Below are positions 1-7,000 of a stretch of DNA of 64,000 bases, piece after piece. The notes beneath the pieces were generated by a model. The model ran no database searches, was not told where the DNA came from, and saw only the letters and a list, made by a program, of their open reading frames with translations. The translations under genes were made by a program, and so were the position numbers. Position 1 is the first letter of the stretch. Each line of letters begins with the position of its first letter. This stretch comes from Streptomyces sp. NRRL F-2664 (GTDB lineage: Bacteria; Actinomycetota; Actinomycetes; Streptomycetales; Streptomycetaceae): assembly GCF_000719345.1 (NCBI RefSeq), contig NZ_JOFX01000014.1:68443-132442 (forward strand), written 5' to 3'.

Positions 1-1
1 C

Positions 2-439
2 GACCCGGCCGACTTCCGCTGGGACGACGCGGGGCACTACCTCGGCATCTTCCAGGAGGTGTTCGAGGAGGCGCTGGGCGCCGCCTCGGCGCGGCGACTG
101 TCCGCCCGGACCCGGCGGGACATGGCGCTGCTCGTGCGCGACCGCGTCGGCCCGTACGGCTGGCGGCGGTTCTGGGAGAGCTACCTGCGCAGCCCCTTCG
201 TCGACCTCGGTGGCCTCGACCTGCCGGTCCTCGCCGTGGCCGGGGAGCACGACCGTTTCGCGCCGCCCCGGGAGGCCGCCCTGCTGGCCGCCGCACTGCC
301 CCGGGCACGGTTCGAACTCCTGCAGGACTGCGGGCACTTCCCGATGACCGAGCAGCCCCGGGCGTTCGCCGACGCCGTGCACCGGCTGATCGCCGCGGCG
401 GCCACGCCGCCGTCCGCGGCTCCGACGAGAGCGAGTTGA
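2..439 (+). CDS. alpha/beta hydrolase, C-terminal part (gene begins outside the window)
   Basis: Only the last 145 codons are present. The reading frame is open from the first bases and ends at TGA 437-439. The piece holds the end of an alpha/beta-hydrolase fold: a beta-strand followed by GEHDRF, which fits the acid residue loop, and CGHFPMTEQP, which fits the catalytic histidine loop near the C-terminus. The nucleophile elbow would lie upstream and is not visible. The stop is 3 bases before the GTG of the ketosynthase gene, so it is most likely the upstream member of the same operon. A role in releasing or hydrolysing an acyl chain from the type II carrier is a reasonable inference; esterase, haloperoxidase-like or cyclase roles cannot be excluded. 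Confidence 0.75.
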   Translation, partial: DPADFRWDDAGHYLGIFQEVFEEALGAASARRLSARTRRDMALLVRDRVGPYGWRRFWESYLRSPFVDLGGLDLPVLAVAGEHDRFAPPREAALLAAALPRARFELLQDCGHFPMTEQPRAFADAVHRLIAAAATPPSAAPTRAS

Positions 440-442
440 CCC

Positions 443-1660
443 GTGCGCCCCTCTGCCACCGCCGACGTCTTCGTGACCGGGATCGGCGCCGTCAGCTGTC
501 TCGGTGCGACCGCGGACGCGTTCTGGACCGGGCTGCAGGCCGCTGCCGCCCCGCCCACGCCGGTGCGCGGGCTCACCGAGCGCGTGCCGGACGTACGCGC
601 CTACCAGGTGCCCGACGCGGACGGACCGGCCGACGCCCCGGACGGCGCCCTGGGCCGGGCCGCGCGCTTCGCGCTGAGCGCCGCCCGCGAGGCGGTCGGC
701 GACGCGGGTCTCGCGGCGCCCGAGATCGCGGAGGCCGCCGTGGTGATCGGCACGGCCGTGGGCGAGAGCGGCGGGCGCGAGAGCGGCCCGGGCCAGGGGG
801 GCGACCGGGACGGCGGGGGCGCCGGGGCCGTGCCGGCGGCCGCCGGGCCCTGGGAGCCCATGTTCTCCGTCGCCGCCGCGGTGGGCGCCGAACTCAGCAC
901 CTTCGGCACGAACATCAGCGTGAGCAACGCCTGCGCGGCCAGCGGATACGCCCTGTCCGTCGCCGTGGACATGATCCGCCGGGGCGAGGCCGACACCGTG
1001 CTGCTGGGAGGAGCGGAGGGCATCTCCCGGGTGCCCCTGGCCGGCTTCAGCCGGCTGGGCGCGGTCGACCCCGAGGCCTGCCGGCCCTTCGACGCCGGCC
1101 GCCGCGGGACCGTCTTCGGCGAGGGGGCCGCCGTGCTGGTCCTGCAGTCCGCCCGGGCCGCGGCCGGCCGGCCCGTCTACGGCAGGGTGCTGGGGACCGC
1201 GTGGAGCTGCGACGCCCACCACCCCACCGCGCCCGATCCGGGCGGCGAACAGCTGGTACGGGTGGCCCGTGCGGCCCTGACGGAGGCCGGGTGCGGTCCC
1301 GCCGACGTCGGGTGCGTCATCCCGCACGGCACCGGCACCCGGCAGAACGACGTGGTCGAGTACCAGGTGCTGCGGGAGGTCCTCGGCGACCGGGTCGCGG
1401 ACACCCCGCTGTTCAGCCTGAAGGCCTTCATCGGGCACACCGCCGGCGCCGCGGCCGCCTTCGCCGCCGTGTCCGCCGCGCTCATGGCCCGGCACGGCCG
1501 GATCCCGGCGAACGTCCCCCTCGCGGAGCCGGACCCGCAGTGCCCGGTCCGGCTGCCGCAGGACGGGCCGACGCCGCTGCGGCAGCCCCACGTCCTGGTC
1601 AACGCGTACGCGTTCGGCGGCAGCAACTTCACGATGGTGTTCGGGGGCGGGGAACGGTGA
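443..1660 (+). CDS. Type II ketosynthase alpha (KSa 1)
   Basis: 405-residue beta-ketoacyl-ACP synthase of the FabF/KS-alpha type, expected to catalyse decarboxylative Claisen condensation between an acyl chain on its cysteine and malonyl-ACP. The catalytic triad is complete: nucleophile in SNACAASGYA, first histidine in PHGTGT, second histidine in FIGHTAG; the C-terminal GGSNF glycine motif is also present. A glycine-rich insert (around residues 108-135) is unusual for FabF. Start is GTG, 3 bases after the hydrolase stop. The stop overlaps the GTG of the next gene (GTGA), which makes a coupled KS-alpha/chain-length-factor pair. Followed by enoyl reductase, ACP and ketoreductase genes, so it probably builds a reduced acyl chain rather than an aromatic polyketide. 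Confidence 0.9.
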   Translation: MRPSATADVFVTGIGAVSCLGATADAFWTGLQAAAAPPTPVRGLTERVPDVRAYQVPDADGPADAPDGALGRAARFALSAAREAVGDAGLAAPEIAEAAVVIGTAVGESGGRESGPGQGGDRDGGGAGAVPAAAGPWEPMFSVAAAVGAELSTFGTNISVSNACAASGYALSVAVDMIRRGEADTVLLGGAEGISRVPLAGFSRLGAVDPEACRPFDAGRRGTVFGEGAAVLVLQSARAAAGRPVYGRVLGTAWSCDAHHPTAPDPGGEQLVRVARAALTEAGCGPADVGCVIPHGTGTRQNDVVEYQVLREVLGDRVADTPLFSLKAFIGHTAGAAAAFAAVSAALMARHGRIPANVPLAEPDPQCPVRLPQDGPTPLRQPHVLVNAYAFGGSNFTMVFGGGER

Positions 1661-2622
1661 CGGGACGCGTCGGGGTCGCCGAGTCCGTCGTGCACGGGAC
1701 GGCGCTGGTCCTTCCGCCGGAGGGGACCGGACCGGCGGAGCCCTGGTTCGATCAGAGAGCGCGGCTGGGCCGCGGCCACAAGTACCTCCCGCCCGCCTGC
1801 CACTACCTGCTCGCGGCGGCCCGGACCGCCCTGGCGGAGTCGGGCGGGGAGATGCAGCGGCACGCTCCGGAGCTGCGCGGCGCCGTCATCGGCACCGACA
1901 GCGCCGTGGCGGCGCTGCACGCGGACATCGACGACACCGTCCGCCGCGAGGGTGCCGCCGCCCTGAGCCCGATGAGCGTGCCCTACTTCTCGGTGAACCT
2001 CCTCGCCGGCCGCCTGGCGACCGAGCACCGGCTCAAGGGCTTCCACCTGACCGTGACCTCGCCGCGCACGGCCGGCATCGAGGCCCTGCACCTGGCCGCC
2101 GGCGCACTGGCCGCGGGCCGCGCCGCCGTGACCGTGGCCGGGGCCGCCGAGGCGCCCGATCCGCTGGCCGGCGACGCCGAACCGGAGGCGGGCGCCGCGC
2201 TGTTCGTGCTCCGCCCGGCCGGCGGGCCGGTGCCCGCCGGCGGCGCGGTGCTGCGGACCGTGCTGCGGTTCGTCCCGCCGCCGGCCCTGGCGGCCGCGGA
2301 CGGCCGCCGACGCGCAGGGGACTGCGTACGCCGGGCCCTCGACACCCTCGGCGCGGCCGGCCCGCCACCGGAGCAGGTCGAGCTGCTCGCCGATCCCTCG
2401 GCCGTGGGCGACGCCGTCGCCGACGCCCTGCGCTCCTGGTGCGCCGGCCGCGTACCGGTGTCCACCCGGTGGTCGGGGGCGCGGGCCGGAGCGCTGGCCC
2501 CGGTGGTCCGGCTGGCCGCACGGCCCCTCCCGGCGCATGCCGGCCGACGGCTCGTCGTCACGGCCTCCCGCGCGGGCACCGTCGCGCTCGCCACCGCACA
2601 CGTCCCTGAACACACCGACTGA
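1657..2622 (+). CDS. Chain-length-factor-like KS without catalytic cysteine (CLF 1), short
   Basis: About 321 residues, shorter than a normal CLF (around 400). The thiolase fold can be recognised, but the nucleophile region reads VTSPRTAGIEAL, so cysteine is gone, and neither HGTGT nor the second GH motif can be found. This is the pattern of a KS-beta/CLF partner, which forms a heterodimer with the active KS and helps set chain length. I chose GTG 1657 because it overlaps the stop of KSa 1 (GTGA), a translational coupling typical for KS/CLF pairs. The C-terminal half is eroded (alanine-, arginine- and proline-rich), so the fold there is less certain. No frameshift is obvious. Confidence 0.75.
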   Translation: MTGRVGVAESVVHGTALVLPPEGTGPAEPWFDQRARLGRGHKYLPPACHYLLAAARTALAESGGEMQRHAPELRGAVIGTDSAVAALHADIDDTVRREGAAALSPMSVPYFSVNLLAGRLATEHRLKGFHLTVTSPRTAGIEALHLAAGALAAGRAAVTVAGAAEAPDPLAGDAEPEAGAALFVLRPAGGPVPAGGAVLRTVLRFVPPPALAAADGRRRAGDCVRRALDTLGAAGPPPEQVELLADPSAVGDAVADALRSWCAGRVPVSTRWSGARAGALAPVVRLAARPLPAHAGRRLVVTASRAGTVALATAHVPEHTD

Positions 2623-2631
2623 GAGGTACGC

Positions 2632-3426
2632 ATGCTCACTTCCCTCAAGGGCTCCTGGTGCCTGATCCTGGGCGCCTCCAGCGGCATGGGCCGGGCCACG
2701 GCCCTGGCCATGGCCCGGGAGGGCGCCAACGTCTTCGGCGTCCACTTCGGCACGGCCGCCCAGCAGGAGGAGGCCGACGAGCTGGTGGCCGAGCTGCGCG
2801 CCACCGGTGTGCAGGTGTCCTTCCACAACTGCAACGCGGCCTCCCGGCAGACCCGCGCCGAACTGGTGCCGGTCCTCAAGGAGCTGGCCGGGCCCGAGGG
2901 CGTACGGGTGCTGCTGCACTCCCTCGCCTTCGGCAGCCTGCTGCCCTTCCTCCCGCAGGAGGGCCGGGAGGACGTCATCACGCCGCGCCAGATGGACATG
3001 ACCGTCGACGTCATGGGCCACAGCCTCGTGTACTGGGTGCGCGACCTGTACGTGGCCGGCCTGCTGCCGCGCGGGGCCAAGGTGTTCGCGCTGACCAGCC
3101 GCGGCGACGGCCGGGTGATGCCCAGCTACGGCGCCGTGTCCGCCGCCAAGTCCGCCCTGGCCGCGCACGTGCGCCAGCTCGCCGTCGAACTGGCGCCCTC
3201 CGGTGTCGCGGTGAACGCCCTGCGCGCCGGCCTGACCCTGACCCCGGCGCTCCAGCGCATCCCCGGCAGCGACGGCCTGGCCCGCTACGCCGAGGGAGCC
3301 AACCCGCACGGCCGCCTGACCGTGCCCGAGGACGTCGCCGAGGCCGTCGTCATGCTCTCGGCCACCGACTCGTCGTGGATGACCGGCAACGTCATCGACG
3401 TCGACGGCGGCGAAGGCCTCGTCTGA
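2632..3426 (+). CDS. Enoyl-ACP reductase of the FabI/FabL type (SDR fold)
   Basis: 264 residues. Rossmann motif GASSGMG near residues 15-21 (G-x3-G-x-G, as in FabL rather than FabI). The catalytic pair is spaced Y-x6-K (YGAVSAAK, around residues 165-172), the spacing used by FabI/FabL enoyl reductases; ketoreductases use Y-x3-K. The C-terminus GNVIDVDGG is the usual cofactor-side end. It should reduce a trans-2-enoyl-ACP with NAD(P)H. ATG start with GAGAGG upstream; lies between CLF 1 and the ACP in one operon. A dedicated enoyl reductase in a KS/CLF operon implies that some or all double bonds are saturated. A ketoreductase-like SDR is the alternative, but the Y-x6-K spacing argues against it. 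Confidence 0.8.
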   Translation: MLTSLKGSWCLILGASSGMGRATALAMAREGANVFGVHFGTAAQQEEADELVAELRATGVQVSFHNCNAASRQTRAELVPVLKELAGPEGVRVLLHSLAFGSLLPFLPQEGREDVITPRQMDMTVDVMGHSLVYWVRDLYVAGLLPRGAKVFALTSRGDGRVMPSYGAVSAAKSALAAHVRQLAVELAPSGVAVNALRAGLTLTPALQRIPGSDGLARYAEGANPHGRLTVPEDVAEAVVMLSATDSSWMTGNVIDVDGGEGLV

Positions 3427-3487
3427 CCCTCCCGCCCCGCCCCGACCCACCCCACACCCACGCCCACTCACAGCAGGAGAAACGACC

Positions 3488-3748
3488 ATGCCCGAGCAGA
3501 CCGCCGGCACCGCACTCGACACCGAGGAGCTCCGCTCCACCATCGCGGAGATCCTGGACGTCGATCCCTCCGAGGTGACCGACACCGCCGACTTCAAGGA
3601 GGACCTCGACGTCGACTCCCTGCTGGCGCTGGAGATCCTCGTCACCCTGGAGCGCAAGTACCAGGTGAAGATGGAGGAGTCGAACCTCCAGCTGATGCGG
3701 TCCTTCAAGGTCGTCCACGACCTGCTGGCCGAGAAGCTCGCGGCCTGA
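3488..3748 (+). CDS. Acyl carrier protein (type II block)
   Basis: 86-residue free-standing ACP. The phosphopantetheine site is DVDSLLALE (serine about residue 38) with acidic helix II as in FabF-interacting ACPs. ATG preceded by AGGAGA. The TGA overlaps the ATG of the ketoreductase (TGATG), so both are translated together. It is the natural carrier for the KSa/CLF pairs on either side. It is one of three discrete ACPs in this cluster (the others at 15113-15364 minus and 19003-19404). Confidence 0.93.
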   Translation: MPEQTAGTALDTEELRSTIAEILDVDPSEVTDTADFKEDLDVDSLLALEILVTLERKYQVKMEESNLQLMRSFKVVHDLLAEKLAA

Positions 3749-4494
3749 TGCCGCACGACACGCGCAGGGTCGCCGTCGTCACCGGAGGGTCGCGCGGCAT
3801 CGGCCGGGCCGTCGTGGAGCGGTTCCTGGCCGACGGGTACGACGTCGGCTACTGCTACCGCTCCCGGCCCGCCGACGCCGACGCCGTCGAACGGCTCGCC
3901 GCCGAGCACGGCGGCCGGGTCTTCGACGCGTCCGTGGACGTCACCGACGGCGACGCCGTACGGGGCTTCCTGGAGCGGACCCAGGAGCGGCTCGGGGCGA
4001 TCGACGCGCTCGTCACCAGCGCGGGCATCGTCCAGGACGGCCCGCTGGTGACGATGGACCGGGACGCCTGGACCAGCGTCATCGACACCAACCTCACCGG
4101 CACCTACCACGTGTGCCGGGCCGCCGTCTTCCCCCTGATGAAGCAGGGCCGGGGCAGCATCGTCACCGTGTCGTCCGTGGCGGGTGTGTGCGGCAGCGCC
4201 ACGCAGGCCAACTACGCCGCCTCCAAGGCCGGGATCATCGGCTTCACCAAGTCGCTGGCCAAGGAAGTGGCCCGGTTCGGCATCCGCGCGAACGTGGTGG
4301 CGCCCGGCCTGATCGCGACGGACATGACCGACGGGATGACGGCGAAGGCCCGCGACGGCGTCCTCGCCACGATCCCGCTGCGCCGGATCGGCACCGCCGA
4401 GGAGGTGGCCCAGACCGTGGCGTTCCTCGCGTCGGACCGGGCCGCCTACATCACGGGCCAGGTGATCCGGGTCGATGGCGGCGTCAGCAACTGA
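3748..4494 (+). CDS. 3-ketoacyl-ACP reductase (FabG-like)
   Basis: 248-residue short-chain dehydrogenase. N-terminal GGSRGIG cofactor motif, SAG motif, catalytic serine in VSSVAG and YAASKAG (Y-x3-K) make a complete FabG active site; the C-terminus ends ITGQVIRVDGG. It should reduce the beta-keto group on ACP-bound chains made by the neighbouring KS/CLF pairs. ATG overlaps the ACP stop by one base. Together with the enoyl reductase it gives two of the three reductive-loop steps; no dehydratase is found in this block, so that step must come from upstream, from the hotdog enzyme at 18470, from a type I DH domain or from primary metabolism. Confidence 0.92.
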   Translation: MPHDTRRVAVVTGGSRGIGRAVVERFLADGYDVGYCYRSRPADADAVERLAAEHGGRVFDASVDVTDGDAVRGFLERTQERLGAIDALVTSAGIVQDGPLVTMDRDAWTSVIDTNLTGTYHVCRAAVFPLMKQGRGSIVTVSSVAGVCGSATQANYAASKAGIIGFTKSLAKEVARFGIRANVVAPGLIATDMTDGMTAKARDGVLATIPLRRIGTAEEVAQTVAFLASDRAAYITGQVIRVDGGVSN

Positions 4495-4506
4495 GGGAGC
4501 GCGTTG

Positions 4507-5736
4507 ATGGCAGCGACGACAGCGCAGTCGGGCCCCGCACGGGTGGTCGTCACCGGGCTCGGCGTGCTCACGCCGATCGGGACGACCGTGGCGGACTTCT
4601 GGGACGCCGCGCTCCGGGGGGTGGTCGGCACGGGCCCGCTGACCCGTCCCGACGCGGCCGACTTCCCGGCCGCCCTGGCCGGGGAGGTCACCGGCTTCGA
4701 CGCGCCGCGGGCCGGCGGGGAGCGCAGCCTGGCGCTCGCCACGGCAGCGGCGGCCGCGGCGGCGGCCGACGCGGGGATCCCCCGGTGGACCGGCGACCCG
4801 TACCGGGCCGGCGTCTGCCTGGGCACCCTCCTCGGCAGCCGCGCCGGGCTCGAACCGGCGGTCACCGGCTTCCACCGCGCCGGGCACGGCGCCGCCGAGC
4901 CGCCCCCCGGGCCGACGCGGGCACCGGACCTCACCGACGCGGTGGCCCGTGAACTGGGCTTCCTCGGACCGGGCCTGGCGGTCGCCACCGCCTGCGCCTC
5001 GGGCAACAGCGCGCTCGCGCACGCCGCGGACACCATCCGGGCGGGCCGCGCCGACGTGATGGTCGCCGGCGGTGTCGACGAACTGTCCAGCGGCATCATG
5101 ATGATGTTCGCCAGCCTCCGCTCGCTGTCCCCCGACGTCCTGCGGCCCTTCGACCGGGACCGGGCGGGCCTGATCGTCTCGGAGGGCGCGGCCGCCCTGG
5201 TCCTGGAGTCGTACGAGCACGCCCGCCGGCGCGGCGCGCACGTCCACGCCGAACTGGCGGGCTGGGCCTCCGCGTCCGACGCCCACCACATGACGGCCCC
5301 GCACCCGCAGGGCAGCGGCGCCCGCCGTTCCATGCTGCGGGCCCTGAAGGCCGCCGGCATCTCCCCCGACCGGGTCGACCACGTCAGCGCCCACGGCACC
5401 GGCACCCCCTCCAACGACCGGGTGGAGGCCCGGGCCCTGCGGGACGTCTTCGGTCCCCGCACGCCCGCCGTCACCTCCCTGAAGGGGGCCCTCGGGCACA
5501 CCCAGGGCGCGGCCAGCGCCATCGAGGCCGTGGCCTGCGTCCTGGCCCTGCGCGACGGACTGGTCCCGCCCACCGCCAACCTGGTCGAGCTGGACCCGGA
5601 GTGCGCCGTGGACGTCGTCCGCGGACAGGCGCGCGAGAGGCCGGTGCGGGTCGCCGTGAACAACGCCTTCGGCTTCGGGGGCAACACCGCATGCACCGTC
5701 TTCACCCGCACGAGCACATCAGGGAGCGCACGATGA
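4507..5736 (+). CDS. Type II ketosynthase alpha (KSa 2)
   Basis: 409 residues from ATG 4507 (a TTG lies one codon upstream; ATG is better placed after GGGAG). FabF/KS-alpha type with full active site: cysteine in ATACASGNSAL, histidines in SAHGTGT and GALGHTQGA, and the FGFGGN glycine motif at the end. It should condense acyl and malonyl groups on the discrete ACP. Its stop overlaps the next gene's ATG (ATGA), forming a second KS-alpha/CLF pair in the same operon as the first. The two active KSs differ clearly in sequence, so they are not a recent tandem copy. Confidence 0.92.
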   Translation: MAATTAQSGPARVVVTGLGVLTPIGTTVADFWDAALRGVVGTGPLTRPDAADFPAALAGEVTGFDAPRAGGERSLALATAAAAAAAADAGIPRWTGDPYRAGVCLGTLLGSRAGLEPAVTGFHRAGHGAAEPPPGPTRAPDLTDAVARELGFLGPGLAVATACASGNSALAHAADTIRAGRADVMVAGGVDELSSGIMMMFASLRSLSPDVLRPFDRDRAGLIVSEGAAALVLESYEHARRRGAHVHAELAGWASASDAHHMTAPHPQGSGARRSMLRALKAAGISPDRVDHVSAHGTGTPSNDRVEARALRDVFGPRTPAVTSLKGALGHTQGAASAIEAVACVLALRDGLVPPTANLVELDPECAVDVVRGQARERPVRVAVNNAFGFGGNTACTVFTRTSTSGSAR

Positions 5737-6914
5737 GCCCCACGGCCGCCGTCACCGGCATCGCGCTGGCCAGTCCGCTCGGCGGCAGCCTCGACGCGAC
5801 CTGGGAGGCGCTGCTGGCCGGGCGGGTCGGCCTCGCGCCGGTCACCGCCACCGACGGCCTGTACCCGGGTGTCGTGAAGGCCCCGGCCGGTGCGCTCGCC
5901 GACGACCTTCCGGACCAGCCGGCCTTCGACCGCAAGCGGTTGCGGGCGCTCAGCCGGGAGTCCCTGCTGGTCTCCCGCCTCGGGGCGCTCGCCTGGCAGG
6001 ACGCCGGATTCGGGCCGGGCACCGCCCCGGACCCGGAGGAGACGGCCGTCGTCCTGGCCACCGCCGCCGGCGGTCTGACGGGCTACCTGCGTGTGATGCG
6101 CGACGGCCTGACCCTGGGCCCCGAGCTGGTCAGCCCGTACGCCGGCCCGCAGGGCAGCCTGAACGCCGCGGCCTCGGACCTGTCCATCGCCGCAGGCGCG
6201 CAGGGGAGCATCGTCACCGTCACGGCGGGGCGCTGCTCCGGGGCGCACGCGCTGACCGTCGCCGCCGACCACGTCCGTACCGGGCAGGCGCAGGCCGTGC
6301 TCGTGGCGGCCGTGGACGTTCTGGACCCGCTGCGGCTGGCCGCCGCCGAACGGGCTGGCACCGCCGGGCCGTTCGGCGCGGACCGGGCCGGTGCACCGCC
6401 GGGCGAGGCGGCCGTGGTGCTCGTCGTGGAGGACGCCGCACGGGCGCGGGCGCGGGGCGCCCGGGTGCACGCGGAGATCGCGGGCCTGAGCACCCTGCGG
6501 GGCGGCCCCGACGGAGCGGGCTCCGCCGCTCCCGCCGTGGCCGCGGCCCTGGGCGAGGCCGCAGTGGTGGCCGCGGACCTCTCCCTCGTCTGCTCCTCCG
6601 CCTCGGGCGACCCGGACACCGACCGCGCGGAGGCCTTCACGCTGCACGCGGCCGTCGGCTCCGCCGCCGTCCACAGCCCCTTCGGCGCGCTCGGGGACTG
6701 CGCGGGCGCCACCACCCTGCTCCAGGTCGCCCTGACCGCCCGGGCCCTGGCCGACCGGTGCGCCCCGCCCACGCCGGGCCGGGGCCGCCCGGACCCGGAC
6801 CTGCCCGCCGTCGCGACCGCGGACTTCCCGCGGGACCTGCCGGCCGGGCCCGCGCTGGTCCTGACCACCGACGGGCACGGCCAGGCCTCGGCCGTGGTGC
6901 TGCGCACCGCCTAG
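5733..6914 (+). CDS. Chain-length factor-like KS (CLF 2)
   Basis: 393 residues, close to normal CLF length. Aligned with KSa 2, the nucleophile position is arginine, with a cysteine one residue later (TAGRCSGAHAL against TACASGNSAL). The HGTGT motif is replaced by CSSASGDPDTD and the second histidine motif GH by GD (GALGDCAG). Condensation on its own is therefore unlikely; it should be the structural partner of KSa 2. The ATG overlaps the KSa 2 stop. The displaced cysteine is odd: most type II CLFs have glutamine there. An 86-bp gap without a gene follows before the first type I PKS. Confidence 0.85.
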   Translation: MSPTAAVTGIALASPLGGSLDATWEALLAGRVGLAPVTATDGLYPGVVKAPAGALADDLPDQPAFDRKRLRALSRESLLVSRLGALAWQDAGFGPGTAPDPEETAVVLATAAGGLTGYLRVMRDGLTLGPELVSPYAGPQGSLNAAASDLSIAAGAQGSIVTVTAGRCSGAHALTVAADHVRTGQAQAVLVAAVDVLDPLRLAAAERAGTAGPFGADRAGAPPGEAAVVLVVEDAARARARGARVHAEIAGLSTLRGGPDGAGSAAPAVAAALGEAAVVAADLSLVCSSASGDPDTDRAEAFTLHAAVGSAAVHSPFGALGDCAGATTLLQVALTARALADRCAPPTPGRGRPDPDLPAVATADFPRDLPAGPALVLTTDGHGQASAVVLRTA

Positions 6915-7000
6915 GCCCGGCCCGCCCGGCCCGCGTACCAGAACCCATGAACGAACCAGGGAGAACCGGAGCTCCGGCCCCTGCCGTACGGAGGTAGGAA

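Noticed and set aside
436..1656. Extension of CLF 1 upstream to a TTG at 436
   Set aside because: The extension would overlap all of KSa 1 out of frame and is arginine-rich nonsense. The GTG overlapping the KS stop is the normal KS/CLF arrangement.
2632..3426. Calling this SDR a second FabG ketoreductase
   Set aside because: The active-site spacing is Y-x6-K and the overall pattern is FabL-like. A true FabG with Y-x3-K is two genes downstream.
1177..5499. Minus-strand open frame of 1440 codons opposite the type II block
   Set aside because: Runs across several real overlapping genes on the plus strand, and its translation has no recognisable domain.
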